DNA from: Glebionis coronaria | Taxonomy: Eukaryota; Streptophyta; Magnoliopsida; Asterales; Asteraceae | Assembly (NCBI GenBank): GCA_025667525.1 | Contig: CM046879.1 | Span: forward strand, 363,958,639-364,022,638 | Length of the DNA stretch: 64,000 nt | Direction of reading: 5' to 3' | Shown: piece after piece, positions 11,178-22,090 of the stretch | Layout of the letters: every line of letters starts with the position of its first letter | Position numbering within the stretch: the stretch's first letter is position 1 | Position numbers and translations under genes: made by a program | Notes under the pieces: model-generated | Database searches by the model: none | Seen by the model: only the letters and a program-made list of their open reading frames with translations | What the model was told of the DNA's origin: nothing

Positions 11178-12357
11178 AGGGTCGTACATTTCAGGTCACT
11201 CTATATTGGTATTATTTGTGAATATGTATATTTGTGAATAATGTGCTTTAATGGCTTGTTGTAGTGTTAAGGTATGATAATTTTTCAAGAATTTCTCACG
11301 AGATTCTAAATCTTTCAAAATATATCATACTAAAGCACTACAACTATCCCTTATTAACTTAAGGGGGAGCAATCATTTGTTCTATGGCCAAACATCAATT
11401 TCATTTTTACCCAAAGACCGGTTAATCCATTCAATATCCCAAATATTAATGGTTAACATTTTGGATAAGGGGAGAAAATGGGATTAAGGAGATTTAAATG
11501 ATACTTGGCTAAAATGAAAAAGACTTAAAGATTATCCAACTTAATATGTGTAAAGCACGTGTTAAGGGGGAGCGTTTTTGATGAACAAAACACCTAAGGT
11601 ACAAAACTTTTGATTTCAATATCACAAGTACTTTAGGTGATTTTCAATGATTTTTCATGGTGGCAATTCCTTCCCAAAACACGCTTAATTCACGACGGAT
11701 GTGGTGACAAAAGGGTGGTAGGAATAGGTTTAGTCCAATGATTCATCAGAGCCGATGGAATCTTCCCAAGGACAATTCCCTAGTTAGAATTAGAAGTCCT
11801 AGGAAAGATGGAGAAAGAATGTGAACGTAGCTGAATGCCGACCAAATACTTAAGCTAGCACTGGAACAATCACAACAAGGTGCTAGTGATGACGTATTGG
11901 TAAGCATTGAAGGGGTTGAAGAATGAAAAAGAAATGTAAAGATAAAGGGTGTAAAGAAAGAAGCCCTCCTTACAACTTTAGGCAGAAACCGGGTCAATAC
12001 ATATGCTATTGAGGTCATTTTTGCTAATGATTCTCGGTATTGAAGAAAGACATCATGGACCCAGTGATGCAATGCACAACCCTTCCCCAGCTAACTCAAA
12101 TATCTCTCAAAAGGTATTTGTTTTAATCACACGGAGATCAACACGTTATCTATTGGTTTATTCACTCCGAATAGACTGGTATTGAAAAGGTGGCACTCCT
12201 CTCCAGCCATCGCTCACTAAATCAAAACGCACAATCGAGTCTAGAGCCAAGAGATCATCAAAAGTCTCATTAGGACACCTTCCATTTATTCCTTGCTTTC
12301 TCACACACTGTGAAAAGTAAGAGATTTTCATGAGTCCTACGCAGTATTCCTGTAATA

Positions 12358-12730
12358 TTGCCAGAACATCCGAGTAATACGCAAGTATTACAATGAAGAT
12401 GGAAATCCTGCTTGAGCCAACATCAAACAAGCTCATGGTAGGTTACACGTGCGGTTCTTTTAGAACCAATCTTGTGAAAAACTGGAAGGTAACAGTGGTT
12501 TAATTCTTAATTGAACTTAAACTCGTTCCAGGCCTCTTCGCATTATCATATGATCTTGCCAGAACACTCAGAGTGACTCTTTATTGACCACAGTGAAGAG
12601 TGGAAATCCTTCTAGTGTCAACATCAAACAGCACTTGGTAGGTAACGCGCAAGATTCTTTATGAATTGAGCTCGTGACAACTGGAAAGCAACGATGGTGA
12701 AAATCTTAATTGAAATTCACTTGTTCCAGG
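12358..12730 (+). repeat. Tandem duplication of a 175-bp 3' UTR unit
   Basis: Unit A 12358-12532 and unit B 12556-12730 both run from TTGCCAGAACA to GTTCCAGG and share internal blocks such as GGAAATCCT, ACATCAAACA and GGTAGGT; they have diverged to about 70% by eye. The - strand SIRE copy has the same pair (43310-43483 and 43110-43286), so the duplication is older than the split of the two copies. Confidence 0.85.
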
Positions 12731-12950
12731 TTTCATGAATTGACGGCTTTTAATCACAAGGATAATTTATCCAAGTGATTCACTCTTTATGTTCGCAGTC
12801 AGCTTTGGACGGTCGAATAAAGAGAACGGGTTTACCCGCGAAATCCTGTCAGGAAGTTACTTAATTGAAACTATCCGTCACGGGTACGATATTTAATATC
12901 GTCCAACGGCTTCACAGACCGGAGGTAAAATGCTACTTTTTATTCGTGTC

Positions 12951-13060
12951 GTTGCTGTGTACCTGTTAAAGACGGTGGCGTTGCTGTGTACCTGTTGAAG
13001 ACGGTGGCGTTGCTGTGTACTAGTGAAGACGGTGGTGTTGCGGTGTACCTGTAAAAGTCG
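12951..13060 (+). repeat. 29-bp minisatellite, about 4 units
   Basis: Units start at 12951, 12980, 13009 and 13037 and carry GTTGCTGTGTACCTGTTGAA followed by GACGGTGGC. The - strand SIRE copy has only about one and a half units (near 42820-42860), so the expansion is specific to this copy or its sublineage. Confidence 0.85.
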
Positions 13061-13407
13061 TTCCCACATGCTTATGTCTTTTGCAACAAAGTTCAGCAAA
13101 AATTCAAGAAAGTACAAGATAAAGTCTTCCGCTGTACCAAACTCTGAAGCTTTCGAGAATTCAACAAAAAGACGTAAGTGTGTGGAACATGAAGTCACGA
13201 GGAGGCAAAGTTCACAAGAAAGGCAAAGATCGCACGTGAAAGGCCAAAGAACAATGCTCTCAAGTCAAAGCTAAAAAGATCAAATCAACATATTCACAAC
13301 AAAAGAAAGAAAAGAAGAAAAGACTACGAGCTAAAGAACGAAGACTTAGTATAGTATGCTAGGTTTAGAACTTTGTAAACGTGGAGTGACCTCCCTTAGG
13401 GGGAGAT

Positions 13408-13738
13408 TGTTAGAAATACGTTTTTACGTATATTAGAAGTATCGGTCACTCCACAATAATATTCATGTTGTAATAGCTCGTAGTTAGATAATAGTTGTTA
13501 GTTACTTATTAACTTAAGTAAGAACCGGTCCATGGGCTTGTCATGGACCGGCCCAAGCCCATGTTTAGCTTGGTACTATAAATACCCCTTTCCACTAAGG
13601 AAAGGGGTTGGTTGTTGTTCCATATTCACATTTCATATTAATAAAATCTTTCAAGTATTCTCTCACTTTCTCTCTCTAGTTTCTCTCACTAGAAAACATC
13701 AACCCACTTCATAGATTCATAGGTTATCAATTTCTACA
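13408..13738 (+). repeat. 3' LTR of the SIRE-like element
   Basis: Starts TGTTAGAA right after the purine tract and ends TTCTACA; 331 bp. It holds a TATA box TATAAATA at 13577-13584, an AATAAA at 13640-13645, and overlapping inverted repeats: CCGGTCCATG (13525-13534) with CATGGACCGG (13542-13551), and GGGCTTG (13534-13540) with CAAGCCC (13554-13560). LTR palindromes are a described conserved feature of Sireviruses. The - strand LTR at 42163-42462 keeps the layout but only about two thirds of the bases. The flank 13739-13743 (CAAAT) should be half of the target duplication. Confidence 0.9.
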
Positions 13739-14555
13739 CAAATTAGCCTCAATTTGTTGAGCATCAATGGTAAGTGACAATGAAGGCAAAGACGAAGCCT
13801 TGTTAACACTCGGTGTGTTACGAGGGCAATAAACTTTGGACCTATTCTCAATGATTGTCAATGCTTCTTCGACCGTTTTACAAAAAAAAATTACCACCCA
13901 CGGCGGCATTAAGGTAATCTCGTTCATGATCGTTCAATTCATTGTAAAACGTATCGATTTTATGTAATTCGGAAAAACCGTGACGAGGACATTTATGAAA
14001 CATTTCCTTAAACCTATTCCAAGCCGTCAAAAAAATCTCATTATATTGTTGTGAAAACTTTGAAATATCGTTTTTCAAATGCGTAGTCTTAGAGGGCGGG
14101 AAAAATTGGTTCACGAATTTTGAAATTCCACGTCAATATAGAATTGGGTGGATCTTTCTCTAACCAAATTTTAGCGGGCCCTGCTAAGGAATACAGAAAA
14201 ACTCATCTTAATCACGTCATTTGAGACGTCCTTAAACTTGCAAGTCAACGTAAGACGACTGAAATGGCGAATGTGGTTATGAGGGTTGTCCTTTTCATAA
14301 CCACGAAACTTGTTAGCTTGGATCATAGACATTAAACACGTCTTAACCTCTCTCCGCAAGGATAGCGGGAATAACAATCGCTTCTCCATAACCCTCGGTG
14401 GGTGCTTGAAGCAACTCCATCATAGTACGATTAGCCTTGGAAGCTTCTTGTTCTACAATGTGTTCGACAATAGGAGATTCTTCACTAGAAGAAGTTTGGT
14501 TTCCTTCCTTTTGACGATATTTACGTGCATGTTTTGGTTTAGAGCGAGTTTGCAT
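13739..14555 (-). pseudogene. gag of an Athila-like (Ty3) element, broken and truncated
   Basis: On the - strand the ATG at 14555 starts MQTRSKPKHARK. Fragments in different frames then give a P-T-rich N terminus, the capsid motif MIQANKFRGYEKDNPHNHI, the block NQFFPPSKTTHLKNDI, and KCPRHGFSELHKIDTFYNEL followed by LNAAVGG. These match, in order, the gag of the element at 56292 (FFPPSRTT, KCPQHGF, INTFYNGL). At least three frameshifts or stops interrupt it. The coding sequence stops at 13739, where the SIRE-like LTR entered; the rest of gag and pol would lie left of the window. Confidence 0.85.
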
Positions 14556-15256
14556 AAACATAACGTACAATGTGGGGTGAGCAAAGAAGATTCTTTTTGG
14601 TGTTTTTACGCTTTTCAATTTTTTGTGTTTTTGATTTTTTTGGATTTTTTATTTTGAATTACGTAGACACAAATCTACAAATCTCTCCAAGAAGTGATCT
14701 CTCGATTAAAAGAGCCTCAAGGAATGAAAACGATCACGTTGAGTGAACGCCTTCGATGACTTTAGAACGTTAGTGGAACACCAAAACGTTCAAGAGGGTT
14801 TAATCTTTTAAACCAAGCAAATATATATGATATGTAGATAATACTTTGTTAGGGAAACCTTGGATTAGCCCTTTTTCTCAAAACATGCACAAGCAAGCGG
14901 GGGAAACGAGGTGGCGCGAAGATCTTAAGTTCCTTTTTCCCTTAGACCTTGGTCTCCTTATACCCACCTTATAGTTTGTGTTAATAAAAATTAAGCTTCT
15001 CGAAAGTAATTATCTATTTTACCTTTTTCATTTGCTTTAGATTCGAATACAATAATTGAGTGATGAAATGCTAATTAAGGTCGTGTTTTCACGCTTTTGG
15101 AGATATTGTGAATTATTGTGATACGTAATACAATATAGTAATATTTGTACACAAAAAAACCGAAAAACAATAATACGTATGATTAGAGTGCTAATCATAC
15201 AATTACTATTTTTGGATAATATCAAAAACAAAATTGTTCAAATTTAACACAACACG
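14556..15256 (-). other. Leader between primer site and gag, Athila-like element
   Basis: About 700 bases without a gene, reading leftward from primer site to gag. The stretch is AT-rich and holds only short chance ORFs. No tandem array of the TTCCGA type is visible here, in contrast to the elements at 6427 and 55346. Confidence 0.5.
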
Positions 15257-15276
15257 CCTCCCCGGCAGCGACGCCA
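15257..15276 (-). promoter_or_regulatory. Primer binding site for tRNA-Asp, Athila-like element
   Basis: The - strand reads TGGCGTCGCTGCCGGGGAGG, one or two bases from the typical TGGCGCCGTTGCCGGGGA primer site complementary to the tRNA-Asp 3' end used by Athila/Tat elements. It lies three bases from the LTR edge at 15280 and sets the - strand direction of this element. Confidence 0.9.
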
Positions 15277-15279
15277 AAA

Positions 15280-18200
15280 TGATATGTAGTAAAATACGTC
15301 TTTTAGGAGGTAAGTATTAAGCGTACGTTTAGGAAAATGTAAACACTTATGACCCTTGTGTGAGTTCATTCTCGAGGAGGATTATTGTGTGTGTTAAACT
15401 TGTTGATATTTGAGATTAATATTAATGAGAAGAAGGAAAAATAAAAATGATGACGGTTACGATTAAATTTAAACTACGACGAATAATAAAACGTAAAACA
15501 TAAAAACGTTACAAAATAAAAAATTTAATCTAAAAATTTAATCTAAAAATTTGTTAAAAATTAAAAACAAATCTAAAATAATATAAATAAGAATAAAGAT
15601 TTAACAACAATATTTTAAAACTTATTTCCAATTTAATATTTAATTTTAAATGCTATTTAAAGCTTTAAAATAAAATAAAATTAAAAATAAATCCAAAATA
15701 TGATTTTATCAAATAAGATTATTAATTATATTATATAAAAACTAAAAAGTATTTTTATAGACTTTTTAAAACTAATTTACAATTTTTAAATGGATAAAAA
15801 CTGTTAAAATATTAAAATAATCTAAAAAATTAATTAAATGATGGGAAAAATAAAATTTCTTTTCTAAAAATCCTAACTTAATGTATTAAAACTTAGAAAA
15901 ATGAAAATGTTGAAAAAAGTTAATTTTAGCCTAATAGGACAAAAATAGATTAATTAAAAACTAATTTAATTTCAAAATTATGCAAAAAAAGTTTAAAATA
16001 AATAACTGATTATGGAAAAATGAAAAATATAGAAAACACTAAAATTTTATCTCTAAAAACAAAAATCACACAAACTGATAGTGACAAGTGGACAGTTTTT
16101 GTCTTTTAGTCTAGTAGTGGCTAGAACTAGCTTGGCAGTGGGAAAGGAGTTCCCACTTCTTGGTCACAGAAAGTGAAATGAGATGGTTTGAGCTTGTTTT
16201 TGTTGGTGATTTTGGGCAATCAAGGCACCCCTACAACCATTGAGTTGCAGGGAGTCACAAACAAGCAAATACAACAATAAAAAACACACCAACTGATACT
16301 GTTAATTCAAAAAGGGCTCAGACATGAAAGAACTTAGGGTCTGGTGGTCACAGAAAATGTTTAGACAAAGTTTGAGCCAAAAAATCTCTACCAATCACAG
16401 ATTTTTAGCAATGAAACTATGAACAAACCCTAATCATAGCATCCTAACAAGTTTCATTCAATGAATCATTAATTTGCACTAGTTTATGCCCTAGATATCT
16501 GTTGATACAAATGGCAAGCACAAAAGAACCAGTTACTGATACAAATGACCTTTCTATGAACTTTAAATCACCAAAACAGATTTTCAGGTTGCACAAACTC
16601 AAGACTTACACTACACAGCCTTAGACCTTGACCCTACTCATAGCAAGAGACCAAATTTCACTTTCAAAAAGTCTAAACAGACCTAGTTTAACACTAATAC
16701 GCAGTTTAAGTATTTTAAACACCAAATATGTATTTTTAGAACTTAAATACACCAAATTTTAACCAAACACAATAGTGACTCTAACTAACTTAAAGACACA
16801 AGCCAAGACCCTTCTTAGTTATTCAATTGCTTCCAAGACATATACAAACTGAAGATCCAAACACCCTTTTAAACTGAAATCCAGATTTTCAAAGAGACAT
16901 AAATGAAACTCAAAGCAAGTTTGTTAAGTGGTCAAAACTACACAAAGCAAAGACTGAGAATGATTGAACAAAACTCAGTTATCAGATTTCAAACAAGACT
17001 TTTCACTTTTCATCACATGAACAACAAACTTCATACACAATCACTGCCAGATTTTTTTGAAAAGTATGAAAAAGGGAAAGTATGGCAAACCTCCAAGGCA
17101 TACATCCATGCCTTGAAATGGTGAGCTTATGTTCTAGCTGAAACCAGAACAAGCCTCCAACAACCTGCAAGATCAAAAACAAATATAGGGGTACACAAAT
17201 AAGAAACACAAGCAGATTGTTAAACTAAGAATGAAAGTGGATCCAAGTGTGTAGCTTAGGTCCCACCAAGTTTGTTACCCAAACATAGATAGCCACAACC
17301 CCTTGATATTTCCTCAATATCAGTTGGATATGGCCCTATCTAAGCCCAAATAATCACAACTTGTGTTGGCTTAATACACATTTGGATGACTATAGTTTTT
17401 AAACAAAAACTAGGATTTTGGTTAGGTGCTTTCAACCACTGATATGAGAGATCTTATTATGTCTTGATATATCTTATCAAACTACCATGTTCCATTTCAA
17501 GAAATCAGTGTGATATGCAAGAACTCAGGAAGAAAACGTCTTTAAAACTTTTGAAAACTTATAGCAATATTCAACTTATGAAAACTTAAACAATCATCAA
17601 ACCAAAAACTAAAGACGGATTAAAAACAGAATATTAAATAACTGGGACTTGTTTTATACATCAAACACTACACCACTTATTTCATTAATCAGAGAAAGGG
17701 ATTTTACAAGGTTATGAACAAGAATAACAAGAACAAGAAGTAATAGCTATCACTAGGTCCTTTTATTTAGAGGGTTACAAGAATATGAAAACTTAAAAAC
17801 CCTAATGCGTCTATTTCCATAAGTACCCTTTGAAGATTCGAATATGCTTCTTCATTTAAATTTTGTCTGAATTTTCCATGAGATGTTGGCAGTGTATGAG
17901 CTTTAAAGAACCAATCTCCATCGTCCAAATAAATTTGGGGAGGAAGGAAGTGTTTTGGTTCATAGATTCTTCTCGTAGGTTTTGGTTTGTAGAAAGAGTG
18001 GGGCAGGGGTGGTCTTATGTGAAAATCTGGGTAAAGGGGGACAAAAATTTGGGTGGGGATATGTTTAGGTTGAAGTTAATCACCCATCTGCACTTAATCT
18101 CAAACTAATTTCTAGTGATTAGGGAGAACCAAAATTAGGGTTCATAGGTGGAAGAAAAAGGCATTTGATCCAAATTTGGGTTTAGAAGGGTGTCAGGCGC

Positions 18201-18281
18201 CAAGTTATTTAATAATCATAGTTTAAAAACTGATTATTGAATAACCAGCTTAGTGCTTTGTGACGTGGAGGGGAGGATGAT
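15280..18281 (-). repeat. 5' LTR of the Athila-like element, first part (interrupted)
   Basis: Starts (+ strand) TGATATGTAG next to the primer site. Its order of blocks is repeated in the LTR starting at 18282: an AGGAGGTAAG-like block, a GACGGTTACGATTAAA block with ACTACGACGAA, then ~600 bp of extremely A/T-rich, G-poor sequence (15430-16080), then a region ending GTGACGTGGAGGGGAGG. The LTR stops at 18281, where a sister solo LTR entered, and resumes at 22091. Total length of the restored interval is about 3.7 kb. No protein-coding potential was found. Confidence 0.85.
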
Positions 18282-21200
18282 TGATGTAGTGTTTTTGCAA
18301 CCCTTTAGGAAAAGAGAGGCAAAGTAGTGGTAAGCGTTAAGTGTCGGTTTAGGAAAACCGAGCACTAATGACCAAACAAGTTCGTTTCCCAAGGAGGCAA
18401 GTGCGTTGTGTTAAGAATTGATATTTTATTGTTTGTGATTATTAACAAGAAGAAAAGAGAATAGAAATGAGAAAGGAAAGAAAAGACGGTTACAAAGACG
18501 GATTAAACTACGACGAAAAAGGCGAACACGTAAAACCGTAAATAGTGCCAAAATTAAAATTTTAACCTAAAAATTCCTAAAAATTACTAAAAATCCCCAA
18601 TAATATTCTAAGAGTTTACAAAAAATCCAAACTTGCTAAAACCTTTTAGTTAATTAGATAATGACTTTTTAATGCTAATTAAAGCCCTAAAAATCACAAT
18701 TAATTATTAAAAATCCCCAAACAAGATTTTAAAGTTTGTAAACCTCTAAAATAACCTAATTAAGCTAAAAAGTATTTTTTAAAATTTTAAAACCTAATAA
18801 AACTATTTTTAAACACTTAAAATCTATTAAAATCTATTAAAACTTAAATTAAATCTAGAAAATAAATGAAAAGCCTAAAAAATATTTGGAAAGTGACAAA
18901 ACTCCCAATTATGTGTCCTTAACCTAGGAAAAATGAAAAAAGTATAAAAAACAAACTTTCTATTTTTAGCAATAAAATAATATTAAAATAATCCAAAAAA
19001 ATGAAAAGTTTATAAAATAAATCTAAAAAATTACCAAAAATCTAGAATATTATAACTAAGATAAAAATGCAAATTAAAGTTCCTAAAACCTTTTTAATAA
19101 TTTTATATTAAATTTTAAAGTTAATAAAAAACCCTAAAATCCTATAAAATTAAAAATTAGACTTTTTGAAAACTTTTTGAAAACTTTTTGATATGTAAAC
19201 CTCAAATTACTTAAATAAAACCTAAAAACTATTTTTCAAAAAATTAAAACCTATTTTAACTATTTTTAAACTAATAAATAAAATACGGCTAAAGAAAAAT
19301 TGATAAAAAATGATAAAATAAAGGGAAAAATCAAAAACTAGCTAAGAAAAATCCCCAAGTACAACACAGTCCTAAGAAATATGAAATGGAGCAAAATGGC
19401 TTAACCAATAAGCCACAAATGGCTTATAAGGCCACGGATTTAATTAAATAAGCTCACTCAATATTACCTTAAGTATATTTCAAAAGCACCCTTGGTCAGT
19501 AAAAGACCCAAGGGCGCAGTGGTGAGTGTGTTGTGTTGTGAAAGGAGTGGTGCAGGTTCGAGTCCTGGCCACGTCCTTTTTGTTCTTTAATTTTTTTTTT
19601 TTACTTTTAAACCTCAAATCCAGTAACCTTTAAGCTCACTAAAACACAAACACAATTCAAGTTTATCAAGATTAAAGCAAGATTGAAGCAAAAAAAACGT
19701 GCTCAGTTGAGCTTTTAAAGAACACAAGAACTGAAATCTTCACTTGTGCAAAAATCAAGAGGAGCTTGATTTGATGGATTTTGGTGATGTATGTTTGGAC
19801 AATTGGGGCACCCTTGTACTGTGTTGAGTACAAGGAGTCAATACAAACACAAAATCAAGAGGCACTTCACATAAATCAAGCAAAATAGCACAAACAAGTT
19901 ACTGATTAGCTTATGTTGACAGATGAACAAAAGACCAAATTTTACTTGCACAAATTTGAGATTCCAAGGCTAAAATTTTGCACATAAGTTCACACAACTA
20001 GCAAACAAGCAATACACAAACCTAAACAACCCTACTCTAACAGATTATCCAAAAATGAAAGCAAAAATTCACACAAATTGATACACAAATGGCAGTTTCT
20101 GATTTTTGATATGTGTTCAATTTTTGGTCATGCACAAATGTTTAAAACTCATCCAAACTGAAATCCACCCTAGCATACAACCTATTTAATACCTAATGAG
20201 TATTTCTAACAGGTTTTAATACAAGATTTAAACCATTAATCCATACAAAACTCTTATCCCAAACACTCCTTAAAAACTGAATATGCAATTTTTTCAAACT
20301 AAATTCAAACAAAACTTATCCAATCTGATTATAACCTACTAAAACATGCATATATCATATAAATAACCAATATCTAACAGCTAAACAAACACTTAACACC
20401 TTTCATGCAATAAGCACATAAGCACCAAAATTGACTGAAAAATGAAAAAGGGAAAAGGTTTTTACCTCAAGGGACCTACATCCAGGTCCCTAGTGGTTGA
20501 AAAACCACCTCCTTATAGGCCCGGGCCTATGCTGACACTTGAACAAATCAAGCTCAAACAAACCTGCTAAGAAGAATTGAAGAACAAGCAAATACAATAC
20601 ACTTTCTGAATTTTTTCAAACTTTTTAAAACCTTTGAACCAATGAATCCTGAAACTATACAAGTTTCAAACAAGTTCAAACTGACAAATCAAAACCTCCA
20701 AATCCACTTTCACTTCTTTGGAGTATGATTTCTGAAATTTGAACCTAATTTAAAACTTTATGAAAAACCTTTGAAAAACCTTAAACACACCAAGTGTTTC
20801 ACAAGAAATATGGAACTCAGATTAATTACTCACAAACATATATCATTTTTAAAACTCATAAAAGGAATTACACTTGTTTCAAACACAAATACCAAACTTT
20901 ATAAATATTTAAAAAGATTACAATTTTTTTTGAGTAAAATCTGGAACAAAGTGAATAGAGACACAGGCGTCTCTATTTATACAAATAGATAGAACTATCT
21001 AGAAAACATAAACTAATGCTAAACCCTAATTGTTGGAATTCCAAATAAGCCCTTGGGTCTTCATCTTCAAATTGGTCAAAAGGTGCCCATGTGAATGCCA
21101 GTGATGTTTGAATGTATCTTGGACGTTAAAAACTCCTTAGGGTCTAAGTACTTCATCATACGCGTTGGTTTGGTCGGGTATTGGGTTTTGAGGGGAAAGT

Positions 21201-22090
21201 GACGTGGAGGGGAGGCCCCCACAGTCACATGGGTTGGTTGGGAAGGGAATCTGGGTGTGGGGTTTTGTTAAGGGTGAGTTAAGTTAATGATCTGGAAAAA
21301 AAGGCGAAAAACCCCTTTGTTTTTAATCTGATTAAGCCTGGGTAGGATTAGGGTTTATAGGGTGATTAGTGACTGGTTTAATCTATTTTGGGTGGGGTTA
21401 ATTTTAAAAAATGTGTTTTGGTGGGAAATGAGTGGGGGTGTTGACTGGTCTTTGACCAGTTTAATTTAAATAAACCGGTTGGGTAATGGGTTGTTGGGTC
21501 GGGTAAACAGGTAAGGGTTTGGGTAAGTGGGTGGGTATTGTGACGTGGCAAGATGTGAGTGGTGGTGGGAGTTTTGTTGTCTGGCAAAAACAGTCCCCAA
21601 GCATTCTTCTTTTGATCACTTTGTAAATAATGCCATCAACGCCTTCTTTACTCTTTGACACCTTTTGGCAAGTTGTCAAAATTGGCACAAAATGTTCCAA
21701 AACTTTTTTCCAAGGGTCTTTAATGCACATTCTTCAAATTTCAAGGGCTGATCTTGTAATATCTTCAAACTTTAGGGACCCTATTCATAATGTTGAATAT
21801 TTGAGGGGTATAAAGTGTAAATCTTCAAAAGTTGAGGGACTAAAGTTGCCAATCTTCAATTCTTCAAGGGCATTTTTGGAAAATCCAAACTTGGGCCCGG
21901 TTCATTGTGCGGCTTCGTTTCCCGTGTTTGTTTTTGATTGATTCTTGTGACCTTTTTCCATTTCCTCAATATCCGTACCTAAAAATACACAAGTAACAAA
22001 CACGAGCATATATTTGGCAGTTTTAATGATATTTTATGCATTTTAAGCCCGATTTGGACGATGAGACCATGTATAAAAGCAGTCTCATCA
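18282..22090 (-). repeat. Solo LTR of a sister Athila-like element, nested in the previous LTR
   Basis: Runs from TGATGTAGTG to AGTCTCATCA, 3809 bp, with no internal region attached. It matches the surrounding LTR block for block (start, A/T-rich middle, the GTGACGTGGAGGGGAGG box at about 21199, phased AGGG motifs at 21713-21867, and the last ~180 bp, repeated at 22637-22804). It is flanked by ATGAT (18277-18281) and ATGAC (22091-22095), a one-mismatch 5-bp target duplication. A single LTR with target duplications is the usual result of LTR-LTR recombination. Confidence 0.88.
19505..19602 (+). mobile_element. tRNA-derived SINE-like insertion
   Basis: An A-box-like GGCGCAGTGGTG at 19512-19523 and a perfect B box GGTTCGAGTCC at 19555-19565 lie 43 bp apart, the spacing of internal RNA polymerase III promoter boxes in a tRNA. 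The stretch is followed by CTTTTTG and a T-run (19589-19602). It does not fold as a full tRNA and lacks a recognisable anticodon arm, so a SINE head is likelier than a tRNA gene. The family is not identified, and I cannot delimit target duplications with certainty. Confidence 0.5.

Larger units (their letters stand above)
11178..13407 (+). other. Long 3' UTR of the SIRE-like element with multiple purine tracts
   Basis: No sense gene. Purine tracts: AAGGGGGAGC at 11361, AAGGGGAGAAAATGGG at 11467, AAGGGGGAGCG at 11564, and the one adjoining the LTR (TTAGGGGGAGAT, 13396-13407), which should prime plus-strand DNA. Bases 11746-12160 are about 95% identical by eye to the - strand copy (reverse complement of 43680-44110). 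A tandem 175-bp duplication lies at 12358-12730, an AT hairpin ACGATATTTAATATCGT at 12886-12902, and a 29-bp minisatellite at 12951-13060. Antisense ORFs at 11746-12072 and 12158-12436 are open in both copies, but their substitutions change many residues. Confidence 0.85.
1..13738 (+). mobile_element. SIRE-like Copia (Ty1) LTR retrotransposon, 5' end outside window
   Basis: Gene order gag end, protease-integrase-RT-RNase H (integrase before RT, hence Copia), a very large extra ORF, a long 3' UTR with several purine tracts, then the 3' LTR. An extra ORF after pol and multiple polypurine tracts are hallmarks of the Sirevirus lineage. The 5' LTR, primer site and gag start lie left of base 1. The right edge is set by comparison with the - strand copy at 42163: both LTRs start TGTTAGAA and end TTCTACA. 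The element entered the gag of an Athila-like element, which resumes in frame at 13739. Pol and the extra ORF have no internal stops, so it is probably the youngest element seen here. Confidence 0.9.

Noticed and set aside
19505..19580. A functional tRNA gene
   Set aside because: A and B boxes fit, but acceptor and anticodon stems do not pair, so a SINE head is more likely.
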